Source: JAHJQQ01 sp963737555
GTDB lineage: Bacteria > Pseudomonadota > Gammaproteobacteria > Thiohalobacterales > Thiohalobacteraceae
NCBI GenBank assembly: GCA_963737555.1
Contig: CAVTTB010000009.1
Location: forward strand, 124,001 to 188,000
Length of the DNA stretch: 64,000 nucleotides
Direction: 5' to 3'
Part shown: piece after piece, positions 1-8,789 of the stretch
Layout of the letters: every line of letters begins with the position of its first letter
Numbering within the stretch: the first letter of the stretch is position 1
The notes under the pieces: generated by a model
Told to the model about the DNA's origin: nothing
The model's database searches: none
What the model saw: only the letters and a program-made list of their open reading frames with translations
Program-made: the position numbers and the translations under genes

Positions 1-486
1 GAACAGGCGGCCCACCGTACCTTGACCGCGGTCGAGGAAAGTCTGCCCATCGCCAGCGAATTGCAGAATCGTGCGCGAGATTTGAGTGAAAAGTGGACGC
101 GCTTCCGACGCAAGGATATGGACGTCAATGAATTCCGCGAACTGGTTCCCGAGATCGATAGTTTTCTGGAGCTGACCTGCGGCCACGCCAGCAAGCTGAA
201 CGCCAGTCTGTCCGATGTGATGATGGCGCAGGATTTCCAGGATATCACCGGCCAGATCATTCGCCGGGTGATTAATCTGGTGAAAGATGTCGAAGACAAT
301 CTGGTGGGGTTGATCCGTATCTCGGGTCAGCGTATGGCACCGGCAGAGAAGGCGGCGACGAAATCAGGATCACTTTCCGAAGAACTGTCACGCGGCGTCG
401 GTCCGCAGGTTCCAGGCTTGGATCACGCGGACGTTGTACACAGTCAGGATGATGTCGACGATCTGCTGTCCAGTTTGGGCTTCTGA
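1..486 (+). CDS. cheZ: CheZ, CheY-P phosphatase (5' end outside window)
   Basis: Dephosphorylates CheY-P to end the flagellar switching signal. The frame is open from base 1, so the N-terminus lies upstream; the in-frame TTG at 22 is not the real start. The catalytic helix is visible as MAQDFQDITGQII, which carries the Asp and Gln of the CheZ active site. The C-terminal tail QDDVDDLLSSLGF matches the CheY-binding peptide known in CheZ. It is followed 32 bp later by cheA in the usual gammaproteobacterial order. Identification is secure; only the C-terminal ~160 residues are seen. Confidence 0.95.
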   Translation, partial: EQAAHRTLTAVEESLPIASELQNRARDLSEKWTRFRRKDMDVNEFRELVPEIDSFLELTCGHASKLNASLSDVMMAQDFQDITGQIIRRVINLVKDVEDNLVGLIRISGQRMAPAEKAATKSGSLSEELSRGVGPQVPGLDHADVVHSQDDVDDLLSSLGF

Positions 487-518
487 ACGGACTATTGGAG
501 TTGTGAAGGACGGATGCC

Positions 519-2567
519 ATGAGTTTTGACCCCAATGACGATATCCTCCAGGACTTCCTGGTCGAAGCCGGCGAACTGCTGGAGCATCTCAACGAACAAC
601 TGGTTGAGCTGGAGCAGCGGCCGCAGGATGCCAATCTGCTGAATGCGGTGTTCCGCAGTTTTCACACCGTCAAAGGCGGCGCCAGTTTTCTCAGCCTGAC
701 GCATCTCGTCGAAGTCTGTCATCGTGCGGAAGACGTATTCAACGTCTTGCGTAACGGCGAACGGGTCATTGACGCAGGGCTGATGGATGCGATCCTGCGC
801 GTGGTGGATGTCGTCAACAGCATGTTTGCCGAGATTCATTCCGGCAAGGAACCGAGTCCATCCGATCCGGCGCTGTTGGAAGAATTGCTCGGCTATACCG
901 CGCCCGCTGGCGCTGCACCGGTGGCCGCGGTTGCCGCACCGACCGCGACGTCCAATGCCGCGGCGTCCAGTGATGATGTAACCGATGCGGAATTCGAGCA
1001 GATGCTCGCCGCGGCCAATGCCGCGAAGGCAACACCCGCGCCCGCCGCCGCTGTCAAACCAGTGCCTAAGGTCGGCGGCGACGAAATGAGCGACGACGAT
1101 TTCGAAGCCTTGCTCGATCAACTGCACGGCGGCGGTAGTCCGAAGCCTGCGACAGCGCCCGCACCGGCGGCACCTGCCAGCACTTCGGCGGACGGTGGCG
1201 ACGGTATATCCGACGACGAATTCGAAGATCTGCTCGATCAAATTCAAGGCAAGGCCAAGACGGAAGCGGGTAAACCGGCCGCTCGCCGCGCCACCCGCAG
1301 GCGGTCGCCAAGCCTGCACCGGCACCGGCACCCACTCGCGGCCGCGGCTGCGTCGGCTGCGTCTGGAGCAGGGGCGGCACCGCCGGCCGCAGCGGCTGAA
1401 ACCACCGTGCGCGTCGATACCAAACGTCTCGACGACATTATGAATCTGGTGGGTGAGTTGGTGTTGGTGCGCAATCGTTTGGGGACACTCAAAGCGAGCA
1501 TGGGCGAAGGCGATGTCGCCAAGGCCGTGGCCAATCTCGATGTCGTGACCGCCGATCTGCAAATGGCGGTGATGAAGACGCGCATGCAGCCGATCAAGAA
1601 AGTCTTTGGTCGTTTCCCGCGCGTGGTGCGCGATCTGGCGCGCGCGCTCAACAAGGAAGTCAATCTGGAGATGCAGGGCGAAGAGACCGATCTCGACAAG
1701 AATCTGGTCGAGGCGCTGGCCGATCCGTTGGTGCATCTGGTGCGCAATGCCGTCGATCACGGCATCGAAAGTCCGGAGGAACGCGTAGCGGCCGGCAAAT
1801 CGCGCGTCGGCACCGTGATTCTGGCCGCCGAGCAGGAAGGCGATCACATCCTGTTGTCCATCGAGGACGATGGCAAGGGCATGGACCCGGAAGTGCTGCG
1901 GCGCAAGGCGGTCGAGAAAGGCATCATGGATGAAGAGAGTGCCGCGCGTCTGAATGAGATTGAATGCTACAACTTGATTTTCCATGCCGGATTTTCCACC
2001 AAGACCGAAATCTCGGATGTGTCCGGTCGCGGTGTGGGCATGGATGTGGTGAAGACGCGCATTGCCCAGCTCAATGGCAGCGTCGAAATCGACTCGAAGA
2101 AGGGGCGTGGTTCGCGGCTGTCGATTCGCGTGCCGCTGACGCTCGCGATCATGCCGACCTTGATGGTGGTGCTCGGCGATCAGCCGTTCGCGTTGCCGCT
2201 GGCCAGCGTCAGTGAAATTTTCGACCTCGATCAGGGTCGAACCAATGTCGTCGATGGGCAATTGACGGTGATGGTGCGCAACAAGGCATTACCCCTGTTC
2301 TATCTGCGCAAGTGGTTGGTCCGTGATCGACATGCCGCGAGCGAAGCCAAGGCGGGTGGTCATGTGGTGATGGTGCAGGTGGCCAACCAAAAGGTCGGCT
2401 TCGTGGTCGATCAGTTGATTGGTCAGGAAGAAGTCGTCATCAAGCCGCTGGGCGCGATGCTGCAAGGCATGCCGGGTTTCGCTGGCGCGACGATCACCGG
2501 CAACGGCCGCATTGCGTTGATCCTCGACGTCCCCAGCCTGATGAAGAAATACGCTCACCGTATGTGA
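519..2567 (+). CDS. cheA: CheA, chemotaxis sensor histidine kinase
   Basis: Kinase that phosphorylates CheY and CheB in response to chemoreceptors. Domains in order: P1/Hpt at about residues 1-110 with the phosphorylated His in FRSFHTVKGG; an Ala/Pro-rich linker to ~290; P3 dimerisation (TKRLDDIMNLVGELV); P4 HATPase with N-box LVRNAVDHGIE and G-boxes; and a C-terminal CheW-like P5. The linker carries three related acidic patches (DAEFEQMLAAANA, SDDDFEALLDQL, SDDEFEDLLDQI), as in polar CheA proteins that bind ParP. Between about 1281 and 1343 the linker turns Arg/His-rich, while frame 2 reads AVAKPAPAPAPTR, so a compensated double frameshift is likely. The 682-residue length is normal for CheA with a long linker. 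Confidence 0.95.
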   Translation: MSFDPNDDILQDFLVEAGELLEHLNEQLVELEQRPQDANLLNAVFRSFHTVKGGASFLSLTHLVEVCHRAEDVFNVLRNGERVIDAGLMDAILRVVDVVNSMFAEIHSGKEPSPSDPALLEELLGYTAPAGAAPVAAVAAPTATSNAAASSDDVTDAEFEQMLAAANAAKATPAPAAAVKPVPKVGGDEMSDDDFEALLDQLHGGGSPKPATAPAPAAPASTSADGGDGISDDEFEDLLDQIQGKAKTEAGKPAARRATRRRSPSLHRHRHPLAAAAASAASGAGAAPPAAAAETTVRVDTKRLDDIMNLVGELVLVRNRLGTLKASMGEGDVAKAVANLDVVTADLQMAVMKTRMQPIKKVFGRFPRVVRDLARALNKEVNLEMQGEETDLDKNLVEALADPLVHLVRNAVDHGIESPEERVAAGKSRVGTVILAAEQEGDHILLSIEDDGKGMDPEVLRRKAVEKGIMDEESAARLNEIECYNLIFHAGFSTKTEISDVSGRGVGMDVVKTRIAQLNGSVEIDSKKGRGSRLSIRVPLTLAIMPTLMVVLGDQPFALPLASVSEIFDLDQGRTNVVDGQLTVMVRNKALPLFYLRKWLVRDRHAASEAKAGGHVVMVQVANQKVGFVVDQLIGQEEVVIKPLGAMLQGMPGFAGATITGNGRIALILDVPSLMKKYAHRM

Positions 2568-2645
2568 TGTCGATGGCGCGCGACATTTCCAGAACGTTCC
2601 CCGTGACGGGGCTGATCGAAACAGAACGCATGAGGACAGGCTAAC

Positions 2646-3689
2646 GTGGTCCGAGTATTGGTGGTCGACGACTCGGGGTTTTTCCGTCGCCGTATCGTTG
2701 AGATTCTGGAGGCCGACGACCGTATCACGGTGGTCGGTACAGCGGCCAATGGCCGGGAAGCGATCCAGAAGGTCATGGAGCTTAAGCCGGATGTCGTCAC
2801 CATGGATATCGAGATGCCGGTGATGGATGGCATCACCGCTGTGCGGCGCATTATGAAATTGCAGCCGACGCCGGTGTTGATGTTTTCCTCGCTTTCCTAT
2901 GAGGGAGCCCAGGCGACGCTGGACGCCTTGGATGCGGGCGCGCTCGATTTTCTGCCGAAGCGCTTCGATGAATTTTCACAGGATCGTGATGAAGCCAAGC
3001 GCATTCTGCGCGCGCGCGTGCGGCAGATCGGCGCGCGCGGCCTCGGTCCAAAACCTGCGCCCGCCGGCACGGCAGCGCGCCCGATTGTTCCGCGGCGTAG
3101 CGTTGCGCCGCTGCGCCGCGGCGAGTATCGCGTGGTCGCCATCGGCAGTTCCACCGGCGGACCCGTCGCCTTGCAACAGGTGTTGACACAATTGCCGGCC
3201 ACGTTTCCGCTGCCGATCTTGCTGATCCAGCATATGCCGTCGACGTTCACGCCGGCGTTTGCGCAACGGCTGAATCAGCAATGTCAGATCCGCGTGAAGG
3301 AAGCCGAAGACGGCGAGATGATCGAAAAGGGCACGGCGTATCTGGCGCCGGGCGGACGTCAAATGGGTCTGGTCGATCGCGGCGGTCGGGTGCTGATACG
3401 CATCTACGACGGCGAGCCCAGTCTGCACTACAAGCCAAGCGTCGATCTGGCCTTCACTTCGGCGGCGGAAGTATTTCCCGGCAAGGTGTTGTCGGTGGTG
3501 CTGACCGGCATGGGTGCCGACGGTCGCGAAGGTGCGCGGGCTTTGAAGAAGGGTGGCGCCACGGTGTGGGCGCAAGACGAGGCGACTTGCGTTATTTTCG
3601 GCATGCCGGGCGCCATCGTAGAGGCCAATCTCGCCGACCAGATCCTGCCACTGGGCGAGATCGGTCGTGAGTTGGCGAAGTCGGTTTAA
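2646..3689 (+). CDS. cheB: CheB, protein-glutamate methylesterase/glutaminase
   Basis: Demethylates and deamidates chemoreceptors during adaptation. The receiver domain (1-120) has the phosphoacceptor Asp in VVTMDIEMPVMDG. The C-terminal methylesterase domain (~150-347) has the Ser motif AIGSSTGGP, the His in LIQHMPSTFT and the Asp in VLTGMGADG. The GTG start at 2646 is preceded by AGGACAGG. It lies 78 bp after cheA and 12 bp before motC, so it is probably one transcript. Length 347 aa is typical. Confidence 0.96.
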   Translation: MVRVLVVDDSGFFRRRIVEILEADDRITVVGTAANGREAIQKVMELKPDVVTMDIEMPVMDGITAVRRIMKLQPTPVLMFSSLSYEGAQATLDALDAGALDFLPKRFDEFSQDRDEAKRILRARVRQIGARGLGPKPAPAGTAARPIVPRRSVAPLRRGEYRVVAIGSSTGGPVALQQVLTQLPATFPLPILLIQHMPSTFTPAFAQRLNQQCQIRVKEAEDGEMIEKGTAYLAPGGRQMGLVDRGGRVLIRIYDGEPSLHYKPSVDLAFTSAAEVFPGKVLSVVLTGMGADGREGARALKKGGATVWAQDEATCVIFGMPGAIVEANLADQILPLGEIGRELAKSV

Positions 3690-3701
3690 GGATTAGTTGA
3701 A

Positions 3702-4443
3702 ATGGACATCCTCACGATTATCGGCGTCATCGTTGCCCTGGGCGCGATCCTGGGCGGCAATATCCTCGAAGGCGGACATACCAGTTCTCTGGTGCAATTG
3801 ACGGCCTTCGTGATTGTTGCCGGCGGCACGGTGGGCGCGATCATGATTCAGGTGCCCATCGCTACATTCAAACGCGCCATGCTGATCGCCTCGTGGGTGT
3901 TTGTACCGCCCGAAGCAATCGCCGCAAGAGGCCATCGAGAAGATTGTCGTGTGGAGCAATATCGCGCGTCGCGAGGGTCTGTTGGGTTTGGAAACCGTCG
4001 CCGAAGAGGAGCCTGATCTGTTCGCCCGTAAAGGTTTGCAACTGCTGGTGGACGGCAACGAGCCCGAAGCGATCCGCGGCATCCTGGAGGTCGATCTGGG
4101 CACGCAGGAATACCGCGACAACGAAGCCGCGAAGGTGTACGAGGGCATGGGTGGCTACTCGCCCACCATCGGCATTATCGGCGCGGTGATGGGGCTCATC
4201 CATGTCATGAACAACCTCGCCGATCCCAGTATGCTCGGTTCCGGCATCGCGGTGGCCTTCGTTGCGACCATCTATGGCGTCGGTCTGGCGAATCTGTTCT
4301 TCCTGCCGATCGCCGCCAAGCTCAAAGGGCTGATTCACGCGCAGGCCAGCTTCCGCGAAATGGTGCTGGAGGGCGTGGTGTCAATCGCCGAAGGCGAGAA
4401 CCCGCGCAATATCGAAACCAAGCTCAACGGCTATCTGCATTAA
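3702..4443 (+). CDS. motC: MotC, flagellar stator MotA-family subunit (frameshifted)
   Basis: Proton channel subunit of the second stator set known from Pseudomonas. ATG 3702 follows AAGGA. The first frame gives MDILTIIGVIVALGAILGG and the second membrane span, then loses homology after LIASWVF. The other frame resumes at 3901 with YRPKQSPQEAIEKI and runs through two more membrane spans (PTIGIIGAVMGLIHVM and a Gly-rich span) to the stop at 4443. Dropping one T from TTT at 3900-3902 would restore a continuous ~246-residue protein (WVLYRPK). I infer a sequencing error rather than a real mutation, because the adjacent motD is also damaged only by an indel. Confidence 0.9.
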
Positions 4444-4447
4444 CGTT

Positions 4448-5532
4448 ATGGCGCGCAAAAAAAAACATGAGGAACATGTAAATCACGAGCGCTGGTTGGT
4501 GTCGTATGCCGACTTCATTACGTTATTGTTCGCGTTCTTCGTCGTCATGTATTCCATATCGTCGGTCAACGATGGCAAATATCGCGTCTTGTCCGATTCC
4601 CTGACCTCGGCGTTCCGACAGTCTCCGCATAGCATGACGCCCATCCAGGTCGGCGAAGGGACGTCGGTGCCGCAGGGCGATCTGCCGATCGCGGGCTCGC
4701 AGTCACTGATCACGCTGCCGATACCGACGCCAGATGCGCCGAAACCGGACGATTCGAAAGCAGATGAATCGAATACGGATATCGACGCCAAAGCGGATGA
4801 CAAATCACAACAGGAATCCGAGGGCGACAAGCTCAAACCAACGGATGTGCCGACGTTTGCCGATCCCAAAATGGGCGAGATCGCCGACAAGATCACCGCG
4901 GCCATGACCGGGTTGATCAAAGACGATCTCATCACCGTGCGTCGCGATGAGCGTTGGCTGGAAGTGGAAATAAAATCCAGCATCCTGTTCCCGAGCGGCA
5001 GCGCGCGGTTGACGCCGACTGCGCTTCCCATGTTGAAGGAACTGGCCAATATTGTGGCGCCGTTCCCCAACCCGATTCATGTCGAAGGTTTTACCGACAA
5101 CATCCCGATTCACACCATCGCGTTTCTGTCTAATTGGGAACTCTCCGCGTCGCGCGCGGCGAGTGTCGTGCACTTGTTCATGCAGTCGGGCGTGGCACCC
5201 GAGCGCATGGCCGCCATTGGCTATGGTGAATTCAAAGCGTCCGGCGACAACGCCACCGCGGAAGGACGCGCCAAGAATCGCCGCGTGGTGTTGGTCATCA
5301 TGCCTGGCGAGGATCCGCGTTGGGCACGCGCGCCGAATGAACTGCCCAGCACCGAAACACCCGCCAAGACACCCGCCGAACCTGCTGCCGCTTCGAACGA
5401 CAAGGACGCGTCAGCCGAATTCATCGCGCCGGCGGCCGAACAGGCGCCGGCGGCGCACCGGCTGGCGATCCATTCATCAACACCGACGCGCCGCCACCGC
5501 AAGACATCGGTACGGGTGGGGTGTCGCGATGA
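4448..5532 (+). CDS. motD: MotD, flagellar stator MotB-family subunit (3' frameshift)
   Basis: Anchors the stator to peptidoglycan. The N-terminus has the single membrane helix with the proton-carrying Asp (WLVSYADFITLLFAFF). An acidic, Lys-rich linker (~95-135) is followed by an OmpA/MotB domain (VEGFTDNIPIH, SRAASVVHLF, NRRVVLVIMPG). The open frame from 4448 runs to 5614 into parC, but that tail is unlikely. Frame 1 from ~5443 reads DPFINTDAPPPQDIGTGG and stops at 5530-5532, giving the usual ATGA overlap with parC. I therefore end the gene at 5532 and place a one-base loss near 5430-5450. Confidence 0.88.
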
Positions 5533-6356
5533 AAATCTGGGCGGTCGCCAATCAGAAAGGCGGGGTGGGCAAGACCACCACGGCGGTGACGCTGGCCGGT
5601 CAGTTGGCCGCTGAAGGTCAACGCACGTTAATGATCGATCTGGATCCACACGGATCGTTGACGACTTATTTCGGTCTCGATCCCGATAGCATCGACATCT
5701 CTGTCTACACCTTGTTCAAGGATCGCGCCGACCGGCGGCCGCGCACGCACTATCGAGACGTGCTGCGTGCGACGGCGTGCGAAAATCTCACGCTGTTGCC
5801 GGCGTCGACTGCGTTGGCGACCTTGGATCGCCAGCTCGGCGCACAGGACGGCATGGGTCTGGTGATGGCGCAGACGCTTGCGGATTTGCGGCCGCATTTC
5901 GATCATGTATTGATCGACTGCCCGCCGATGTTGGGCGTGTTGATGGTGAATGCGTTGGCGGCCTGTCACACCTTGCTGATTCCGGTGCAATGCGAGTTTC
6001 TCGCGCTCAAAGGCTTGGAGCGCATGCTGCACACCCTCAAGATGATCAACCGTGCGCGTGGCAATGAAGTGCCGCGGGTCATCGTGCCGACCATGTACGA
6101 TCGCCGCACACGCGCATCGGCCGACGCCTTGCAGGTGTTGCGCGAGCGCTATGGCAGCGAGTTGTGGTCGGAGGTCATACCGGTCGATACGCAATTCCGC
6201 GAGGCCAGCAAAGCGGGGCGGCCCTTGTCGCTCTGGCAGCCGCGCGCGCGCGGCTCACTGGCGTATCTGGCGCTGCTGGATAGCTTGTTGGGCAGAGCCT
6301 CGCAGACGACACTGGCTGAACATGAACAGTCGCTGGCTGAGCAGGCCACGGCATGA
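5529..6356 (+). CDS. parC: ParC, ParA-family ATPase for polar chemotaxis array placement
   Basis: Deviant Walker ATPase of the ParA/Soj family. The start at 5529 is fixed by KIWAVANQKGGVGKTTTAV, with the signature Lys of the P-loop near residue 10, and by the ATGA overlap with motD. Walker A' (LIDLDPHGSLT) and Walker B (HVLIDCPPMLG) are intact. Between motD and a CheW-like gene, this is the position of ParC in Vibrio and its pseudomonad equivalent, which recruits ParP and the CheA array to the pole. It may have been labelled soj in older annotations; chromosome segregation is unlikely in this context. Confidence 0.9.
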   Translation: MKIWAVANQKGGVGKTTTAVTLAGQLAAEGQRTLMIDLDPHGSLTTYFGLDPDSIDISVYTLFKDRADRRPRTHYRDVLRATACENLTLLPASTALATLDRQLGAQDGMGLVMAQTLADLRPHFDHVLIDCPPMLGVLMVNALAACHTLLIPVQCEFLALKGLERMLHTLKMINRARGNEVPRVIVPTMYDRRTRASADALQVLRERYGSELWSEVIPVDTQFREASKAGRPLSLWQPRARGSLAYLALLDSLLGRASQTTLAEHEQSLAEQATA

Positions 6357-7089
6357 ACGATCGCCACGATCAGACCGAAGCACACACTGCACAATTAGTG
6401 ATGCTCGATCAGCAGTTGGCACTCAGCGCGTATTTGCAGGCCTTGCTGAGTCCGGCCGAGCCACCACCGACCGAAGCATCGCCGGCCGAACCATCAACAG
6501 AATCTGCGTTTGAGCCGGTGATGACCGTGGTCCCGGTGACGGACACACCTGATGCTGTCGTTGCGGCAATCGAATCGGTGGTTACGCCGACGGCTGCGCC
6601 CGTGGTCGCGCCGGCCATCCCGGCCAGCGCTTATCCGGAGTGGGCCGGCGGTGATTTCCAATGCCTATTGTTTCGTGTCGCCGGACTGACCTTGGCCTTA
6701 CCGCTGGCCAAACTCAACGGTGTGCTGCCCTGGAATGACGCCCTGGTGACGCCGCTGCCCGGCCATCAATCCTGGTTTCTAGGTCTGCGCGAATACCAGG
6801 GGCAAAAGGTTCGGCTCATCGATGTCGCTAACGTGATAGCTGCGACGCGATGTGGTCCAGACCGGCAGCCGGTTTGGGCAAGGTTATTTTGATCGGGGCC
6901 GGCCGCTGGGGCCTGGCCTGCGACGATATTGCCGAGGTCGTGACCTTGACGCCAGCGGCGGTGAAGTGGCGGGGTCGCGCGGGCAGTCGTCCCTGGCTGG
7001 CAGGCACGGTCATCGACCGAATGTGCGCCCTGATCGATGCAGACGCCTTTGCTCAGATGCTTGAGACCGAGGGTCCGCAAGCCGCATAG
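6353..7089 (+). CDS. parP: ParP, CheW-like array-integration protein (frameshifted)
   Basis: Starts with an ATGA overlap on parC. A low-complexity Ala/Pro/Glu linker (~45-95) leads into a CheW-like domain (FQCLLFRVAGLTLALPLAKL, FLGLREYQGQKVRLIDVANV). Homology leaves the frame at about 6850 and resumes in the frame of ORF 6850-7089 (GLGKVILIGAGRWGLACDDI to the end), so one base is missing between about 6840 and 6880. In Vibrio, ParP joins ParC and CheA through this AIF/CheW-like domain; the acidic repeats in the CheA linker here are the expected partner. The role is inferred from position and fold. Confidence 0.85.
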
Positions 7090-7099
7090 CCAAGTTCTT

Positions 7100-7115
7100 T
7101 GGCACAGTTAATGCT
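7100..7115 (+). promoter_or_regulatory. Candidate sigma-54 (RpoN) promoter for cheW
   Basis: TGGCAC at 7100-7105 and ATGCT at 7111-7115 match the -24/-12 RpoN consensus TGGCACN5TTGCW, with one mismatch in the -12 element and exact GG-to-GC spacing. It lies 95-110 bp upstream of cheW, in the only sizeable gap of the chemotaxis block. Flagellar genes of polar gammaproteobacteria are often RpoN-dependent. Confidence 0.5.
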
Positions 7116-7209
7116 TTTATCCCCATAAGGGATGATCGGGCGACCGTAATTTGACGACCGTATCCAGGTCCTGGTCTAAGCCACCGGGCTATGCACAGTG
7201 AGGCAAGCG

Positions 7210-7686
7210 ATGACTCAATCGGCACAAGCGACCAACGATTCCATTTTGCGGTATGTCACATTCCGTTTGGAAGAGGAGGTGTACGGCATCAACGTGATGC
7301 AGGTTCAGGAAGTCCTGCGCGTCACGGAAATCGCACCGGTCCCGGGTGCGCCTGACTATGTGCTGGGCATCATCAACCTGCGCGGTAATGTGGTGACCGT
7401 GGTTGATACTCGTGAACGGTTGGGTTTGGGTTCCAAGGAAATGGAAGAGTCCACCCGTATCGTTATTATCGAGGCGGACAAGATGGTGGTCGGTATTCTG
7501 GTGGATGCCGTCGCCGAAGTCGTCGACCTGCGCGCCTCTGAAATCGAATCGGCGCCGAGCGTCGGCAACGACGAGAGTTCCAAATACATCCAGGGTGTGG
7601 CCAGCCGCGACGGCGAATTGCTGATCCTGGTGGATCTCAACAAATTACTCGACGACGGGGAATGGGCGGAGCTTGGCTCCCTCTAG
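7210..7686 (+). CDS. cheW: CheW, chemotaxis coupling protein
   Basis: Adaptor linking chemoreceptors to CheA. A single CheW domain covers the 158 residues: FRLEEEVYGINVMQVQEVLR, PGAPDYVLGIINLRGNVVTV with the conserved NLRG, and VDAVAEVVDLRASEIE. I chose ATG 7210 over GTG 7198 because GAGG at 7199-7202 then serves as ribosome binding site and MTQSAQ is a typical N-terminus. Probably transcribed from its own sigma-54-like promoter. Confidence 0.95.
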   Translation: MTQSAQATNDSILRYVTFRLEEEVYGINVMQVQEVLRVTEIAPVPGAPDYVLGIINLRGNVVTVVDTRERLGLGSKEMEESTRIVIIEADKMVVGILVDAVAEVVDLRASEIESAPSVGNDESSKYIQGVASRDGELLILVDLNKLLDDGEWAELGSL

Positions 7687-7701
7687 TGCCCATTAAATGC
7701 G

Positions 7702-7881
7702 ATGGTCGGTCCGTGGGAAATCAGATTTCCACCACCCCTAGCGCCGGTTCGGCCCGGTGATAGCATCCATGAGCGCAAGCAGATTTCAAAGCGTCAGCGC
7801 CGCAAGCGCGATACGGAACACGACGCAGAACACGATCAACAGCCCGACGATGACCCAGCGCATATCGACGAATATGCGTGA
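7702..7881 (+). CDS. Small charged protein between cheW and the DUF2802 gene
   Basis: A 59-codon ORF starting ATG 7702, 15 bp after cheW. It has a Pro-rich start (RFPPPLAPVRPGD), a very basic middle (KRQRRKRD) and an acidic tail ending PAHIDEYA. No strong ribosome binding site is seen. I do not recognise a named family; my impression, not a search result, is that short proteins of this style with a HIDEYA-like end occur beside cheW in related bacteria. The non-random charge segregation and the operon position argue for a real gene. Confidence 0.5.
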   Translation: MVGPWEIRFPPPLAPVRPGDSIHERKQISKRQRRKRDTEHDAEHDQQPDDDPAHIDEYA

Positions 7882-7899
7882 TACACGGATGAGCAGACG

Positions 7900-8295
7900 A
7901 TGATAATCGAACCGGTAATAGGCATTCTCAGCGCACTGGTGATCGTCCTGACCCTGGGGCAGATCTATCAGTTCGTCGTGATTCGTCGACTGCGCGCGCT
8001 ACTGCGTTCGCGCGAAGATCAGACCTTACGCCAGCGTGACGATTTTGCCGCGATGTGCAAGGCTTCGGTCGGTGCTGGCGATCATCTGGTGCGTCTCGAA
8101 CAGCAAGTACGCCGCTTGACCGAGCGTCAGGATCAGATCGAAATGCGTACCGCCAGCGATCGTCCCTACACCCAGGCGATTCAGATGGTGCAGCACGGCG
8201 CGGACGTCGATGAACTCATCGCCAAATGCGGGATGACCCGCGGCGAAGCCGAGTTGATTGCCATGCTGCATGGTGGCATCGCCAAGGCGAGTTGA
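7900..8295 (+). CDS. DUF2802 membrane-anchored protein of the chemotaxis operon
   Basis: 131 residues: one N-terminal membrane helix (IEPVIGILSALVIVLTLGQI), a coiled-coil-like segment rich in Arg/Glu/Gln (~30-85), and a C-terminal helix-turn-helix-like motif (DVDELIAKCGMTRGEAELIA) that is diagnostic of DUF2802. The family is habitually the last gene after cheW in gammaproteobacterial flagellar clusters. Its molecular role is not established. Confidence 0.85.
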   Translation: MIIEPVIGILSALVIVLTLGQIYQFVVIRRLRALLRSREDQTLRQRDDFAAMCKASVGAGDHLVRLEQQVRRLTERQDQIEMRTASDRPYTQAIQMVQHGADVDELIAKCGMTRGEAELIAMLHGGIAKAS

Positions 8296-8327
8296 GTTTC
8301 AGAGTAATTGGATATCTTCTCGCGCCC

Positions 8328-8377
8328 CGTCATTGCGAGCGCAGCGCCCTAAAGGCTACCCTTCGGTAAAGCAATCT
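8328..8377. repeat. Dispersed intergenic repeat, CGTCATTGCGAG type
   Basis: Reads CGTCATTGCGAGCGCAGCG and ends in AAAGCAATCTCTC. The same end sequence recurs at 31191 and 51351. It lies between the DUF2802 gene and the next repeat, with no ORF. Likely a non-coding REP/MITE-like element. Confidence 0.7.
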
Positions 8378-8395
8378 CTCAACAGCAGAAAAACC

Positions 8396-8472
8396 GTAGG
8401 ATGGGTGGAGCGTAGCGCAACCCATCGATCCACCGCGATGGGTTGCGGCAAAAACGCCTCCACCCATCCTAC
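8396..8472. repeat. Palindromic intergenic repeat, GTAGGATGGGTGG type
   Basis: Starts GTAGGATGGGTGGAGCGTAG and ends with the reverse complement CCACCCATCCTAC, so the whole 77 bp can fold into a long hairpin. It fills the gap between convergent genes (DUF2802 on + and the flhB2-like gene on -) and may also act as a bidirectional transcription barrier. Confidence 0.7.
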
Positions 8473-8492
8473 TTCACTCGCAATCACGGCAT

Positions 8493-8789
8493 TCAAGTTC
8501 TAGTGCCTGGCACTTTCCCCGACAAGTAATACGCAAATGCAATGATCTCCGCGATGGCCAGATACAGCGCCGGCGGAATTTCCTCGTTCAATTCCAACTG
8601 CGACAAGGTCTGCGCCATGAGCGCGTTTTCCTGCATGGGGATATTGTTCGCGATCGCCAATTCGACGATCTGATCGGCAATTTGACCGGTGCCTTTGGCG
8701 GTGACGCGCGGCGCATTCTCGCCGTCGTATTTCAGGGCGACGGCGAGTTCGCGTTTGGCGGACGGCGGTGTGTTGTCGGTGTTGTTCAT
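8493..8789 (-). CDS. FlhB-like cytoplasmic-domain protein (FlhB2/YlqH type)
   Basis: 98 residues matching the cytoplasmic export-gate domain of FlhB: AVALKYDGENAPRVTAKGTG and ANNIPMQENALMAQTLS followed by the YLAIAEIIAFAYYL helix. It lacks the FlhB membrane region and the NPTH autocleavage motif, replaced here by the YDGENAP region, as in stand-alone FlhB2 proteins. ATGA overlap with the upstream fliK implies translational coupling. Probably modulates substrate switching in flagellar export; function inferred. Confidence 0.85.
   Translation of the reverse strand: MNNTDNTPPSAKRELAVALKYDGENAPRVTAKGTGQIADQIVELAIANNIPMQENALMAQTLSQLELNEEIPPALYLAIAEIIAFAYYLSGKVPGTRT

Noticed and set aside
492..2261. 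589-residue minus-strand ORF opposite cheA
   Set aside because: Antisense shadow caused by GC-rich third codon positions; low-complexity His/Arg/Ala content and no motif, while cheA on + is certain.
5529..6356. Plasmid or chromosome partitioning ParA
   Set aside because: Lies between motD and a CheW-like gene with no ParB or parS; the chemotaxis ParC role fits better.
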